Shown here: piece after piece, positions 8,557 through 17,926 of the stretch
Layout: each line of letters begins with the position of its first letter
Position numbering within the stretch: position 1 is the first letter of the stretch
NCBI GenBank assembly: GCA_951813085.1
Contig: OX638348.1
Span: forward strand, 62,001 to 126,000
Origin: an uncultured Opitutaceae bacterium
GTDB lineage: Bacteria > Verrucomicrobiota > Verrucomicrobiia > Opitutales > Opitutaceae
Reading direction: 5' to 3'
Length of the DNA stretch: 64,000 nucleotides
Position numbers and translations under genes: made by a program
The notes under the pieces: generated by a model
Database searches by the model: none
Told to the model about the DNA's origin: nothing
Seen by the model: only the letters and a program-made list of their open reading frames with translations

Positions 8557-10407
8557 ATGATCACAACTCAAACCTATGCGAGCCCTATTCGAGCATTCAG
8601 AACCCTAGTCCTGCTGGGCCTTTTATCCTTTGGGCCACTCAGTGGCGAAGAGCGCCATGAATTTGACCCATTCGTTGTGGGGGCCACGCGCACTGAACGG
8701 GCGAGCGATTCCTTAGGTGTGAGCGCGGATGCGCTTATTGGCGGCGACATCGACCAGCGTATGTTCCGCGACATGCGCCAAGCCCTTTTCGATCTCAATG
8801 GCGTCTACGCCCAGAGCGACGAATCATTGGGCTCCTCGGCGGAAATAATGATTCGAGGGAACTCAGGGACGCGCGTCCTTAGCCTGGTCGATGGCGTGAA
8901 AACGAATTCCTCCATCTTTTCGCAAGGTCGATTCATGGCGGGAGCCAGCGGCTTCAACTTGGAAAGGGTGGAGGTGATTCGCGGAGCCCAAAGCACGCTT
9001 TATGGGTCAAGCGCGATCGGTGGCGTCATTTTGCTTGAGACTCGTCGAGGTCGAGGCGATGCCAGCTACCAGATTACAAGCGAAGTGGGCTCATTCAACA
9101 GCGCCTTAGCCGCGTTCGAGGGCCAAGGAGAAACGGGGAATCTAGACTATTCCTTTCACGTGGCGAGTCAGGAGAGCGACAATCAAGGGGCGGATCACGA
9201 GGGAAAGATGAAAAGCTACTCGATTCGTTTGGACTACGATCTCAGCGAACGCCTGACAATAGGATTTGCCTCGCGAGGGGAGTTCACCGACTACAGCAAT
9301 CCAAGCGGCGATCTGACGCCCCCGCCATCCGCGCGTATTCAAAGCGATACGATAGCGTTTAGCGCCTACGTGGAATCGACCCAGAATGACTGGACGCAAA
9401 CGCTAACTTTGTCATTGCTAGACGAATACTACCGACAAACAGGCTTCTTATATATAGGCGATGCAGCGACCCTAGCTCTCGACTGGGAGAATGTCTTGAA
9501 TGTTTCGGATAGCGTGAGGCTCGTAGCGGGTGGAACTTGGGAATCGCAAGAAGGCAACGACAACTCTTTTCCTGAAAGCGAAGGCGAAAATGGAGCTGTC
9601 TTCGCGCAGGCGGAATGGGAGGCGAACGAACATGTGAATTTCGTTCTCGGGGCGCGGCATGACGACTACGAGTTTGCTGGAGGAAAATCCACTTGGAGAG
9701 CCAACGGGTCCTGGTTCTTGCCTTCGAATACCCGTTTGCGAGCGGCGATTGGCACTGCCTTTCGGGCCCCCAATTTTTTCCGCCTCTTTTCCACCTCTAG
9801 CTTTGCCTTGGGAAATCCGAATCTGAGGCCTGAAGAGAGCGAGAGCTGGGAAGTGGGATTGGATCAGTATCTAAAAGGTGGAGACCTTCGATTGGGGCTA
9901 ACCTACTTCGATAACGACATCGAAAATCTGGTGGTGTGGATCCCAACGACTGGATTCGATGGTACCTACGAGAACCGAGATGTTGCCGAAGACTATGGGG
10001 TAGAAGCCTTTGCAGAAGTTAGAATTTCCGATGCGTGGCGAGCGCATTTCGCTTATACTTGGACTGAGTCGAACTCGACGAATCAGGCCTTTGGCTCCAC
10101 GAGTCGACTCCCGGGAGCGCCGCGGCATCAACTCAGCCTGTCGAACGACTTTCTGATCGATGACGCCTGGTCGTTTGGCCTTGGACTGAGCTATGTTTTA
10201 GGCCGCGAGAGTTTCGGAAGCATTGATATCGACAACTACGTATTGGCCCGAGCCTATGGGCGCTATCGAGTCAATGAGGGGCTCGCCGTAACGGGCCGCA
10301 TTGAGAACGCGATTGATGACGACTATAATGCGAGCTTTTCGAGCTTCTCAGGAAGGGTGAAAGCGCGCGGAATGGCCGCCTTTGGAGGACTTGAATGGCG
10401 ATTCTAG
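8557..10407 (+). CDS. btuB: TonB-dependent receptor, BtuB-like corrinoid transporter
   Basis: A 616-residue outer-membrane receptor. A signal peptide (about residues 1-30, ending LSGE) precedes the TonB-box region (FDPFVVGATRTER), the plug domain (IMIRGNSGTRVLSLVDGVK, then RVEVIRGAQSTLYGSSAIGG at about 140-160) and a 22-strand barrel. The last residue is Phe (GLEWRF), as usual for barrel insertion. It follows a cobalamin riboswitch and overlaps the periplasmic binding protein gene by 13 bases. The context makes vitamin B12 or another corrinoid the likely substrate. Length fits the compact BtuB class rather than 700-plus-residue siderophore or SusC receptors. Confidence 0.88.
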   Translation: MITTQTYASPIRAFRTLVLLGLLSFGPLSGEERHEFDPFVVGATRTERASDSLGVSADALIGGDIDQRMFRDMRQALFDLNGVYAQSDESLGSSAEIMIRGNSGTRVLSLVDGVKTNSSIFSQGRFMAGASGFNLERVEVIRGAQSTLYGSSAIGGVILLETRRGRGDASYQITSEVGSFNSALAAFEGQGETGNLDYSFHVASQESDNQGADHEGKMKSYSIRLDYDLSERLTIGFASRGEFTDYSNPSGDLTPPPSARIQSDTIAFSAYVESTQNDWTQTLTLSLLDEYYRQTGFLYIGDAATLALDWENVLNVSDSVRLVAGGTWESQEGNDNSFPESEGENGAVFAQAEWEANEHVNFVLGARHDDYEFAGGKSTWRANGSWFLPSNTRLRAAIGTAFRAPNFFRLFSTSSFALGNPNLRPEESESWEVGLDQYLKGGDLRLGLTYFDNDIENLVVWIPTTGFDGTYENRDVAEDYGVEAFAEVRISDAWRAHFAYTWTESNSTNQAFGSTSRLPGAPRHQLSLSNDFLIDDAWSFGLGLSYVLGRESFGSIDIDNYVLARAYGRYRVNEGLAVTGRIENAIDDDYNASFSSFSGRVKARGMAAFGGLEWRF

Positions 10408-11534
10408 TCAATAGCTCGTTAAGTCGCTTGCTGTGCCATTCCTTGTTGGGGATAGCGTTCGCTTGCATCGTATTCGCAAGGGGCGAAGACGTCCCTTTGG
10501 ATTACGCTAAGAATTTTTCGATCACGCGCCTGGATTCCCATACGGAGCTTACGGTTCGCAATCTCTGGAATGGCTCCGGAGACTTGACCTTCACGTACGC
10601 GCTCGTGCCTAGAGGGGCGTCCTTGCCTGAATTGGATCCTGAAGCCCAAGTGATACGGACGCCCGTGAAGCGGCTCACAATATTGGCGACTGTATACCTG
10701 GGAGCGATACAGGAGCTAGATCTTTATGAGTCGCTCGTAGGCATGGCCCATTTGAAGTATTCGAATGATGAGCGGGCCATAGAGCAGGTGAGAACGGGGT
10801 ACACGAAGGAGATCGCAGCGGGCAGCGCTTTGAATATTGAATCGCTGCTCTTGCTTGAATCCGATGCCATTTTCACCAGTTCCTTGGGCGATCCCCAGTA
10901 TGATGCCCACCCGCAGCTACAACGGGCGAAGCAACCGGTTGTCGTTACTTCCGACTATATGGAAGCCCATCCGCTTGGGCGTTCGGAATGGATCAAGTTC
11001 ATGGCTGCGTTCTTCAACAAAGACGTGGAAGCAAAGGCGATATTCGATGATATTGCCGCATCCTACGAATCGATTGTCACCTTAGCTCGTTCTGCAGAAA
11101 AGCGTCCTACCGTACTAGCCAACGCTCCCTATGGAGGAGCATGGCATGTTCCCGGAGGAGCCAGCTATTCCGCCCGGGCTATCGAGGACGCGGGGGGAGA
11201 CTACTTGTTTAAAGACAATGATGCTCGCGGAGGCGTCTCTATAGAATTCGAGAGCGTATACCTTGAGGGAGCGAATGCTGATTTTTGGATACATCCTGGC
11301 CAATCGCGCTCATTGGATTCGCTCTTGGATCAAGATTCTCGATTCGCAAAGTTTCTCCCTTTCAAAGCGGGTCATGTATTTAACAATACACGTCGATTGA
11401 ATCAAGCAGGCGGCAACGATATCTGGGAGCGAGGCGTTACCCACCCGGATGAGGTGCTCGCGGACCTTGTCGCGATATTCCATCCAGAGCTGCTGCCGGA
11501 TCACGAATTCACCTATTACGAACGTTTGCGATAG
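10395..11534 (+). CDS. btuF: Periplasmic corrinoid-binding protein of the ABC importer (BtuF-like)
   Basis: A 379-residue protein with a signal peptide (about residues 1-30). Periplasmic_binding_2 blocks follow: KRLTILATVYLGAIQEL, ESLVGMAHL, LNIESLLLLESDAIFTS, KQPVVVTSDYMEAHPLGRSE and FLPFKAGHVFNN. These belong to the class III helical-backbone binding proteins that serve BtuCD/FhuBG-type permeases. An 80-residue segment before the binding domain is longer than in E. coli BtuF. It overlaps the receptor gene by 13 bases and precedes permease and ATPase genes, so it is read as the corrinoid-capture component. A heme or siderophore ligand cannot be excluded by sequence alone, but the riboswitch, CbiZ and adenosyltransferase favour corrinoids. 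Confidence 0.85.
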   Translation: MAILVNSSLSRLLCHSLLGIAFACIVFARGEDVPLDYAKNFSITRLDSHTELTVRNLWNGSGDLTFTYALVPRGASLPELDPEAQVIRTPVKRLTILATVYLGAIQELDLYESLVGMAHLKYSNDERAIEQVRTGYTKEIAAGSALNIESLLLLESDAIFTSSLGDPQYDAHPQLQRAKQPVVVTSDYMEAHPLGRSEWIKFMAAFFNKDVEAKAIFDDIAASYESIVTLARSAEKRPTVLANAPYGGAWHVPGGASYSARAIEDAGGDYLFKDNDARGGVSIEFESVYLEGANADFWIHPGQSRSLDSLLDQDSRFAKFLPFKAGHVFNNTRRLNQAGGNDIWERGVTHPDEVLADLVAIFHPELLPDHEFTYYERLR

Positions 11535-11597
11535 GATTTTGGATGAGAGGAACGTCAATAAACATCGCCGCGCGATCTATGGAAAGGAGCGCAATCT

Positions 11598-12641
11598 GTG
11601 GGACCTAGTCGCTCAACTCTAGTTTTTGTTGTCATCACCTTGTGCGCGATCTGCGCGATGCTAGCAAATATCTGTCTTGGATCGGCTCCCATTCCATTTG
11701 GAACGGTCATCGACTCCATTCTAGGAGCGAAGGATTCCGGTGATATCATGTCCGAAATCGTGCGTGAATTTCGGATTCCGAGAGCACTGACGGCCTTCCT
11801 ATCGGGAGCGGCCCTGGCGGTTGCTGGATTGGCCATGCAAACGGTATTCAGGAATCCACTCGCAGATCCTTTTGTGCTGGGCGTTAATAGCGGCGCGAGT
11901 TTAGGAGTTGCCATCGTATTGCTAGTTCTGGCCCCGACAGGCGTAGCTCTTACTCAAGGGCTTCACCTGTCTGGGCACCTTCTGGTGGTTTTAGGATCGA
12001 CCGGAGGAGCGGCCATCGTCTTGGTTCTGCTCCTTGTTCTCGCTCAGCGAGTTGATGTCATGTCTTTATTGATACTGGGATTGATGTTGAGCTATGGCAT
12101 TGGAGCAATTGTGAGCATCCTGATGTTTTACAGCATGGCCGAACGCTTGCAGTCGTTCTTTAGCTGGTCCTTCGGCAATTTCAGCGGGGTGACCTGGTCG
12201 CAATTGAGCGTCTTCGCTCCGGCAATCCTCATTGGCCTTGCTGCGATGGCGCCGCTGATTAAGACATTGGACGCGTTCCTCCTAGGCGAGCGGTACGCGC
12301 AGAGCATGGGTGTACGAGTCAAGCAAGGGCGAGTTGCTATCTTGGGTTGCGCCTCTCTGCTGGCGGGGGTGGTGACAGGATTTTGCGGGCCCATTGGGTT
12401 CTTGGGAATCGCTGCCCCTCACTTCTGTCGCTTCCTCTTCAAGACCTCGCAACATCGGATTCTTGTTCCCGGTTCTCTTTTGATTGGGGGATTTGTCGCT
12501 TTGATGGCGGACTTGATCGCTAAGGCCCCGGGAGTTGAAGCGACCTTGCCGCTCAATGCTGTAACCGCTCTTTTTGGGGCCCCGGTTATCGTGGCAGCGC
12601 TTCTCAAGCAGCGAAATCTGAGAAAGGTGTTCGGAGGATGA
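11598..12641 (+). CDS. btuC: FecCD-family ABC permease (BtuC-like)
   Basis: The start is GTG at 11598, chosen because AAGGAG (11583-11588) sits nine bases upstream. The 347-residue protein is highly hydrophobic with about ten membrane helices. FecCD/BtuC signatures are present: [55 protein letters not shown] and a final [14 protein letters not shown]. It forms the transmembrane channel of the importer with the ATPase encoded next, whose start overlaps its stop (ATGA at 12638). No lesion is visible. Confidence 0.9.
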   Translation: MGPSRSTLVFVVITLCAICAMLANICLGSAPIPFGTVIDSILGAKDSGDIMSEIVREFRIPRALTAFLSGAALAVAGLAMQTVFRNPLADPFVLGVNSGASLGVAIVLLVLAPTGVALTQGLHLSGHLLVVLGSTGGAAIVLVLLLVLAQRVDVMSLLILGLMLSYGIGAIVSILMFYSMAERLQSFFSWSFGNFSGVTWSQLSVFAPAILIGLAAMAPLIKTLDAFLLGERYAQSMGVRVKQGRVAILGCASLLAGVVTGFCGPIGFLGIAAPHFCRFLFKTSQHRILVPGSLLIGGFVALMADLIAKAPGVEATLPLNAVTALFGAPVIVAALLKQRNLRKVFGG

Positions 12642-13678
12642 GCGAAGAATTGGATACAGCCGTATCTCTTGAGGGAGTTAGCATTGGCTATGAGTCGCGC
12701 AACGAGGCGAACACGGTCGTTGGTTCTGACTTGTCGCTGTCATTGAAGTTTGGAGAACTGGTATGTTTGCTCGGACCGAATGGGGCAGGGAAATCCACCT
12801 TGATCCGAACCTTGGCGGGATTGGATCCCGCATTGTCGGGGAAAATAAAGATTGATGGGTCCGATCTGGAAACGCTCTCGCCAAACGAGAGAGCGCGGAA
12901 ACTGAGCGTTGTCCTTACGGACGCAGTTCCCGCAGGCCTGTTTACCGTGTACGGAATCGTCTCGCTCGGTCGTCATCCGCATACGCGTTGGACGGGCGAG
13001 CTGGGCGAAGAGGACCGGGCGCGTATCAACTGGGCGATGGAGTCAGTAGGTGTAGACTCGTTGGCGCGGCGCCAGTTCGATGAGTTGAGCGATGGGGAGC
13101 GCCAAAAAGTAATGATAGCGCGGGCCTTGGCCCAGGAAGCTTCGATCCTTGTATTGGATGAGCCGACGGCTTTCGTTGATTTGCCGCGTCGCGTTGAGCT
13201 CATGCGAATCTTGCAAGAGCTCGCCCACAAGGAGAATATGGCAATACTGCTTTCATCGCACGACTTGGAAATCTCGTTGCGCAGCGCAGACCGACTCTGG
13301 TTGATGAATGATCGCGGCGCAATTGCTGCGGGTTTGCCGGAGGACCTGGCGATTAGAGGCGCCTTCGCCGAGGTCTTCGAAAGCGACGGAATCGGGTGGG
13401 ACTTCGAACAAGGCGGATTTCAACTGAAGCGAGATCCGGATCGGTTCGCCCGTATCGAAGGAGAAGGTGACGTAGCGGTTTGGACAAGGAAGGCATTGCT
13501 GCGAAAGGGCTATGGTCTCGATGCCGACGCGGAATGGGCCCTTGAAGTAATCATCTCAAACATCAACGGACACCCGATTTGGCGGGCGAGCGCGCGAGGT
13601 CCTTGGAAAACATTCGATTCCTTAGAAACCTTGTTTCAGTGGGTAGAGGCTCAAGAAAAAGCCGGGCGTTCACCATGA
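12638..13678 (+). CDS. btuD: ABC transporter ATPase of the corrinoid importer (BtuD/FecE-like) with C-terminal extension
   Basis: A 346-residue protein. Walker A is GPNGAGKST (residues 46-54), the signature is LSDGERQ (150-156), Walker B is ILVLDEP (170-176) and the switch histidine lies in LLSSHDLE. The start overlaps the permease stop. After the canonical ATPase (about 250 residues) there is an extension of about 90 residues including [13 protein letters not shown] and [19 protein letters not shown], not part of the minimal FecE/BtuD fold. Its role is unknown; a regulatory or membrane-contact module is possible. The stop overlaps the start of cbiZ (ATGA at 13675), showing translational coupling. 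Confidence 0.88.
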   Translation: MSEELDTAVSLEGVSIGYESRNEANTVVGSDLSLSLKFGELVCLLGPNGAGKSTLIRTLAGLDPALSGKIKIDGSDLETLSPNERARKLSVVLTDAVPAGLFTVYGIVSLGRHPHTRWTGELGEEDRARINWAMESVGVDSLARRQFDELSDGERQKVMIARALAQEASILVLDEPTAFVDLPRRVELMRILQELAHKENMAILLSSHDLEISLRSADRLWLMNDRGAIAAGLPEDLAIRGAFAEVFESDGIGWDFEQGGFQLKRDPDRFARIEGEGDVAVWTRKALLRKGYGLDADAEWALEVIISNINGHPIWRASARGPWKTFDSLETLFQWVEAQEKAGRSP

Positions 13679-14823
13679 TAATTGGAAACTATTACAATGG
13701 TTTGGAGCTCCATCGGAAGGAGAAGGTTATCTATGGGAAAATGCGCCAACCGCACCGAACGCTGTCGACTTGTCGAACGAACGGTGGGTTGAGGGAGGAT
13801 ATCGAGTATCTATATAACCATCAGTCTTGCGAGCCGAAGGGGCATACGGAAATCGATCTTTGCGAGGTGGCTGTGAACGATCCGCAACGGTATCACCGCC
13901 GGATCGCCAGGCATGCAGGGATACCCGCGAATGCGTCTGCAGGCATCGGTACAACGGCGAACATGAACAATGCTGCGATTGCGACCGAAACGTTTGAGGG
14001 TCTCGAGGTTGTCGCTGTGAGTACGGCGGGGGTAGCGTCGAACGCGTCTCGAGCGGGCGACCCCGCATCGTATTGGCAATCGCAAACGGGAAGCGTAGCT
14101 TTGCAAGAGCCGGTTATTCGTCATGGAACCATCAATACGTTGCTCTTCATTAGCGAAGAATTGACTCCCGGATCAATGGTCGCCGCCGCTACGGTGATGG
14201 CGGAAGCGAAGGCGGCGGCGCTGCAGGAGCTATCTGTCCCGTCACGATACTCCGAACGGATCGCGACAGGGACGGGCACCGATCAGATTGGAATTGCGTG
14301 CCAACTGGGAAGCGCGGTCACGCATACAGATTCAAATAAGCACTCCAAGTTGGGAGAGCTCATCGCTAGAGCGACCCGTTCCTCCATCCTGGAGAGCCTG
14401 AGTTTACAGGGAGGCGTCAACCCGGACAGAGTGCGATCATGCATTTTTGCGCTGGAACGGTTTGGCGGATCCAAAACGGCGCTGCTAAAATCGGTTAAGG
14501 AACGACTGAGCGATGAGGCTTTCGCCTTGTTCGAGAAGAATTTCCTATCGATTAATCACGACCCGATTACGGTGGCGGCGATTCTGGCATGGACCCACTT
14601 GAAGGATCTGATCGAATGGGGCGTGTTGCCGGATGGATGCCGTGTAGAGGTTTTGACGGGCGCTGCCAGCGCGGTTGCGACAGCGGTGGCGGGAAAGCCC
14701 GTCGAAGCGGAGCGCATCGCCACGAATGTCGCCGGCCTCGCGGCTACGGATCCGCTAGAGGTCCTCTATCTAGCGTTCGTGATTGGCTTCGAGCGCAAGT
14801 GGGCGGACCGTTTCGAGGATTGA
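13675..14823 (+). CDS. cbiZ: Adenosylcobinamide amidohydrolase CbiZ
   Basis: The ATG at 13675 is chosen because it forms an ATGA overlap with the ATPase stop; the open frame extends upstream to 13579 inside that gene. The 382-residue product has the CbiZ (DUF105) blocks [57 protein letters not shown] and [14 protein letters not shown]. CbiZ hydrolyses the aminopropanol arm of adenosylcobinamide (and in bacteria of pseudocobalamin), giving adenosylcobyric acid, which CbiB then re-arms. An N-terminal region of about 80 residues before the core and a C-terminal domain ([18 protein letters not shown]) make it longer than the minimal archaeal enzyme. The pairing with cbiB indicates corrinoid remodelling. 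Confidence 0.85.
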   Translation: MIIGNYYNGLELHRKEKVIYGKMRQPHRTLSTCRTNGGLREDIEYLYNHQSCEPKGHTEIDLCEVAVNDPQRYHRRIARHAGIPANASAGIGTTANMNNAAIATETFEGLEVVAVSTAGVASNASRAGDPASYWQSQTGSVALQEPVIRHGTINTLLFISEELTPGSMVAAATVMAEAKAAALQELSVPSRYSERIATGTGTDQIGIACQLGSAVTHTDSNKHSKLGELIARATRSSILESLSLQGGVNPDRVRSCIFALERFGGSKTALLKSVKERLSDEAFALFEKNFLSINHDPITVAAILAWTHLKDLIEWGVLPDGCRVEVLTGAASAVATAVAGKPVEAERIATNVAGLAATDPLEVLYLAFVIGFERKWADRFED

Positions 14824-14861
14824 GTTTGCGTGGGGTTCGAGACGTGAAATAGTCCTAGGCG

Positions 14862-15437
14862 ATGAAAGGCAATATTTCCACGAAAGCGGGTGATAAGGGG
14901 AAAACGGGTATCGTCGGGGGCGATCGCGTATTCAAGGATGATGCCCGAATCGAATGCTTAGGCGCATTGGATGAGGCGAATAGCTCTTTGGGTTTGTTAC
15001 GGGCCAAGTTAAGCCCAGACCACGACTGGGAATCCGGATTGCGGCGTATCCAGACGGAGATGATGAATCTCATGTCCCATGTTGCGACACCCAGCGCTGT
15101 TGAGAGAAAGCCTCAAGTCCCCCTTCCTGAAGATTCTGCGGAATGGATGGAATCCTGGATGGAGGCGATCGAGGGCGATTTACCTTCGACGACGGAGTAC
15201 TTCCTGCTCCCAGGCGGTTCCGAGATTTCCGCCCTCTGCCACGTATGTCGTACCCAAGCCCGTCGAGCGGAGCGTCGGCTGGTGACCCTGGATCGGATCG
15301 ATCCCGTCGATCCCTGCATCTTGAAGTTCACCAATCGTCTCTCGGATCTGCTATTCAAGCTCTCCCGACAGGAGCAGCATGCGAGCGGCGCGGATGAAAT
15401 CCGGTGGCGTTTATTCAAGGGCGAGCAGTCGAAGTAG
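14862..15437 (+). CDS. pduO: PduO-type cob(I)alamin adenosyltransferase
   Basis: A 191-residue protein with the three PduO/MMAB signatures: STKAGDKGKTGIVGG at the N terminus (ATP binding), LPGGSEISALCHVCRTQARR with the AERR sequence in the middle, and FTNRLSDLLFKLSRQEQ near the end. It transfers adenosine from ATP to cob(I)alamin or cobinamide in the cytoplasm. It begins 38 bases after the cbiZ stop on the same strand and completes the salvage block, because CbiZ and CbiB act on adenosylated corrinoids. Length is normal for the family. Confidence 0.92.
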   Translation: MKGNISTKAGDKGKTGIVGGDRVFKDDARIECLGALDEANSSLGLLRAKLSPDHDWESGLRRIQTEMMNLMSHVATPSAVERKPQVPLPEDSAEWMESWMEAIEGDLPSTTEYFLLPGGSEISALCHVCRTQARRAERRLVTLDRIDPVDPCILKFTNRLSDLLFKLSRQEQHASGADEIRWRLFKGEQSK

Positions 15438-15651
15438 GCTTTCTGTTAATCGCCCGACGATTTCGACACGAAAGCCCTTTCGATACTAGGCACGTTATCC
15501 GACTCCGGGAAAAGCTGGGTAGCGACCGCTCTCTGCGCTTGGTCGTAACGGAAGCATGAGCGCTCCTTCGCTAAGGCGAACCTGCTCGAGGAGCAGTTGA
15601 ATAGGGGGGGCTGCTCAATAGAAATTTATATATCTAGCAGCGGCGTTCAGG

Positions 15652-15687
15652 AAATAGTAAGGCCGGAGGCGATAATCGCCTCCGGCC
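15652..15687 (-). terminator. Terminator downstream of the first EF-hand gene
   Basis: A perfect 12-bp stem, GGCCGGAGGCGA (15661-15672) with TCGCCTCCGGCC (15676-15687), lies 31 bases after the gene's stop. On the minus strand it is followed by TTACTATTT. Confidence 0.8.
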
Positions 15688-15718
15688 CTGTTCCCCTACT
15701 GACAAAAGTGTTTACTTA

Positions 15719-16171
15719 TTAGGACTCGCAGGCGAATCCGGGACGGTATCCGAGATTCAACTGAAGGAAGTCGCGAGTCGATGCGAGTAGCTCGTTCGCT
15801 TGAAGGACGTTGTCTTCGTTTTGATCGTGACCGTTCATCAAGAACGCGGCCGCTTCGTCGGGCATAGGCGTCAAGGTAACGAATCCGTTGTCCGCTTTTT
15901 CGGCGGCGATGAATCCTTTTTCGATCATTGCCTCGCGACGATCGCGCATCGCTAGATTACGGTGTTCGAACATATCCTCGATTGAAATGGCGAGCTCCAG
16001 GTCATTCAAGGCGCCGTCGTTGTTGAGATCGTAGTTCTCGATCATGTTGGCGACGATGCTAACGGGGCTCGGCTTCTTGTGCTCGACGATTCTCGACCCG
16101 ACATCTGCGAAGGAAGTCGCTGAGATTGAGAGGGTGGCTACGATAGCGATGAGTGTGTTCTTTGCGTTCAT
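15719..16171 (-). CDS. Exported EF-hand protein, paralogue 1
   Basis: A 150-residue protein with a signal peptide (to SFA, about residue 22). Two EF-hand-like loops follow: YDLNNDGALNDLEL near residues 48-60 and HDQNEDNVLQANELL near 115-128. Both have Asp/Asn at positions 1, 3 and 5 and an acidic residue at position 12. Calcium binding in the periplasm or outside the cell is inferred. The protein is clearly paralogous to the product at 16452-16898 (same length, same loop spacing, matching VTLTPMPDEAAAFLM and VTLSLMPEDGAAILM), and the two genes also share conserved upstream DNA. The exact role is unknown. Confidence 0.78.
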   Translation of the reverse strand: MNAKNTLIAIVATLSISATSFADVGSRIVEHKKPSPVSIVANMIENYDLNNDGALNDLELAISIEDMFEHRNLAMRDRREAMIEKGFIAAEKADNGFVTLTPMPDEAAAFLMNGHDQNEDNVLQANELLASTRDFLQLNLGYRPGFACES

Positions 16172-16283
16172 GTGATTGATTCTCCTGTGTATAATTTTGT
16201 TTGCTTTAAAGGGTTTGAAGAGAGGTCTCTTCGTTTTGTCTGCACCTAGTAAACCATAGGAAGATTACAGAACTCTGGCGCCT

Positions 16284-16303
16284 ACATTACGCTTTTGTAA
16301 TGT
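16284..16303 (-). promoter_or_regulatory. Candidate operator upstream of EF-hand gene 1
   Basis: A perfect 7-bp inverted repeat, ACATTAC-N6-GTAATGT, is centred about 120 bases before the start codon. The same ATTAC-N6-GTAAT element sits at practically the same distance before the paralogous gene. A 5' UTR hairpin (GAAGAGAGGTCTCTTC, near 16217-16232) and the word CCTAGTAAACCA are also conserved between the two regions. The regulator is unknown. Confidence 0.5.
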
Positions 16304-16355
16304 ACGGGAAGGCGCTCTAGATTTTGGGGACAAAGGGATCTCGATGCTCGCCTCA

Positions 16356-16391
16356 CGAAAAAGGCCGGAAGCGATAGTCGCTTCCGGCCTT
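16356..16391 (-). terminator. Rho-independent terminator of the second EF-hand gene
   Basis: A 14-bp stem, AAGGCCGGAAGCGA (16361-16374) with TCGCTTCCGGCCTT (16378-16391). On the minus strand it ends in a T run (complement of the A run at 16357-16362). Confidence 0.88.
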
Positions 16392-16451
16392 GGTCCCTCT
16401 ATTCCTACACTAGCAGCGCTTCCCCAAGCGCTCGCTAGCTAAAGTCTGATT

Positions 16452-16898
16452 TCAGCTTCCGAAGAAAGAGCGCGCTCCGAGGCTGAGTGAGCGCCACTCG
16501 CGAGTTGACGCGATCAGCTCATCCGCTCCCAGAACAGCGTCGTTGTTTGCATCTGCGCGAAGCATCAAGATGGCGGCGCCGTCCTCAGGCATCAGCGACA
16601 GCGTAACAACGCCATTGTCGGTTGCAGGGATGCGTCCGTATTCTGCCAAGTGTTCGCGGTGGTTGCGGATCGAGCTATTGCGGAAGTCGTAGAGACTTTC
16701 GATCGACTCGGCCAATTCTACAACGTTGAGGCCTCCGTCTTCATTCTGATCGTGTTCGGCGATCATGATTGAAACGATCGTTTCGGGATTGTCGATTTGC
16801 TTGTGGTTGTGCCGTGGGCCTTCCTTCGCGATTGATGCGGTTGCGGTTGCGGTTGCGATGATTGCGATTGCTGCGGTGATGATTTTCTTGGTGTTCAT
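16452..16898 (-). CDS. Exported EF-hand protein, paralogue 2
   Basis: A 148-residue protein with an alanine-rich signal peptide (about residues 1-25, ending SIAKE region). EF-hand-like loops occur at HDQNEDGGLNVVEL and ADANNDAVLGADEL, each with acidic or amide ligands at the loop positions. The spacing between the loops equals that in the neighbour at 15719-16171, so the pair arose by tandem duplication. Upstream DNA is duplicated as well, implying shared regulation. Its function is not known; secreted EF-hand proteins can buffer or sense calcium or mediate adhesion. Confidence 0.78.
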   Translation of the reverse strand: MNTKKIITAAIAIIATATATASIAKEGPRHNHKQIDNPETIVSIMIAEHDQNEDGGLNVVELAESIESLYDFRNSSIRNHREHLAEYGRIPATDNGVVTLSLMPEDGAAILMLRADANNDAVLGADELIASTREWRSLSLGARSFFGS

Positions 16899-17009
16899 TT
16901 TATGTAATTTCCTGTTGTTAATTTTTTAGTCTTTAAGGGTTTTGAAGAGAGGCTCTTCGTTGTGCTTGTCCCTAGTAAACCACGGGAAGATTACAGAATG
17001 CGCTCGGCC

Positions 17010-17029
17010 AAATTACGTGTTTGTAATTT
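17010..17029 (-). promoter_or_regulatory. Candidate operator upstream of EF-hand gene 2
   Basis: AATTAC (17011-17016) and GTAATT (17023-17028) form an inverted repeat with a 6-base spacer, about 114 bases before the start codon. It matches the element before the paralogous gene in arm sequence, spacer length and position. Confidence 0.5.
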
Positions 17030-17133
17030 TAGGTATCGAGGGGAGATAAGGCGGAGTTTTAATTCACTTAAAACATTGAATAACAGCAATTTAAGAGAAA
17101 TGTAATTCCCTCGAAAAAATGCTGAAATATTTG

Positions 17134-17167
17134 GAGAAAAAGAAAGCCGACCCATTCGGATCGGCTT
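17134..17167 (-). terminator. Rho-independent terminator of the Gly/Arg-rich protein gene
   Basis: The stem AAGCCGA (17144-17150) with TCGGCTT (17161-17167) is followed on the minus strand by TCTTTTTCTCC. It lies 30 bases after the stop. Confidence 0.8.
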
Positions 17168-17196
17168 GAAAGCATTGCGATGAATCGAAGGTGTGG

Positions 17197-17724
17197 CTAG
17201 CGTCCGCCGCCTCCGCCACCCCTTTGGGCACCGCCTCCGCCCCGTTGGCCACCTCCGTCGGCCCGTCGGGCTTGCATTCGGGCTCTCTGCTCGGCCACGC
17301 GCGTGGTGATTTCGCCGACCTGAGCAATTTGCTCTGGCGTAAAGAATTCTGCCATGGCGACTTCGAACTCTTCGTTGATCGCGTTTCCTTCCGCTTCAAG
17401 GGCGGCCTTGTCGGCCTTGATCTTCTCGATGACTTCAGGAGGGATATCGGATTGGCCGACGTACTTCCTGCTCTTGTTCTGGAAGGTCCTGAACTTGCTA
17501 GCGAGCTTGTTGCGCTTGCGATCCATGGCTCGGTACGCCTTGACGAAAGCTGCCTTGGTTTTCCCTGTTAGCTCCATTTGCCGGACGTAGGGCTGTGTGG
17601 GATCCATCTGCTGAGGACGACCTCCGCCGCCTCCTCGGTTTTGGGAGAAGGCAGTCGAACTTAGGAAAGTGAAAAGAGATAGAGCGATTAATACAATTAG
17701 GGTTAGGCGATTTCGAGGGTGCAT
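17197..17724 (-). CDS. Small periplasmic helical protein with Gly/Arg-rich tails
   Basis: A 175-residue protein with a signal peptide (to AFS, about residue 27). A glycine-rich stretch precedes an all-helical charged core (LTGKTKAAFVKAYRAMDRKR to EFFTPEQIAQVGEITTRV), and the C terminus is a tail of GGGGGR-type repeats. The core resembles Spy/CpxP-like LTxxQ proteins in composition and in the FTPEQIAQ motif, but similarity is weak. The RGG-like tail is low complexity. It stands alone on the minus strand with its own terminator. Function unknown; a periplasmic stress or metal-binding role is only a guess. Confidence 0.65.
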   Translation of the reverse strand: MHPRNRLTLIVLIALSLFTFLSSTAFSQNRGGGGGRPQQMDPTQPYVRQMELTGKTKAAFVKAYRAMDRKRNKLASKFRTFQNKSRKYVGQSDIPPEVIEKIKADKAALEAEGNAINEEFEVAMAEFFTPEQIAQVGEITTRVAEQRARMQARRADGGGQRGGGGAQRGGGGGGR

Positions 17725-17926
17725 AGGACTGATCAGGGGTTGATTAGAAGTGTAGAGATAAGAACGCGGACGGGTGTCGCTAGGTTACTGACTAGATTTG
17801 CTCACTCCAAGGCGCCGATCAAGCTAGAAGATCTACGCGCCATTTCGTAGGGAACTCCGCGCTTTTTGAATTTGCCGGGGAGCGAAAGTTCGCGATGATC
17901 GGCCTCATAACGCAATCCGTTCTCCT

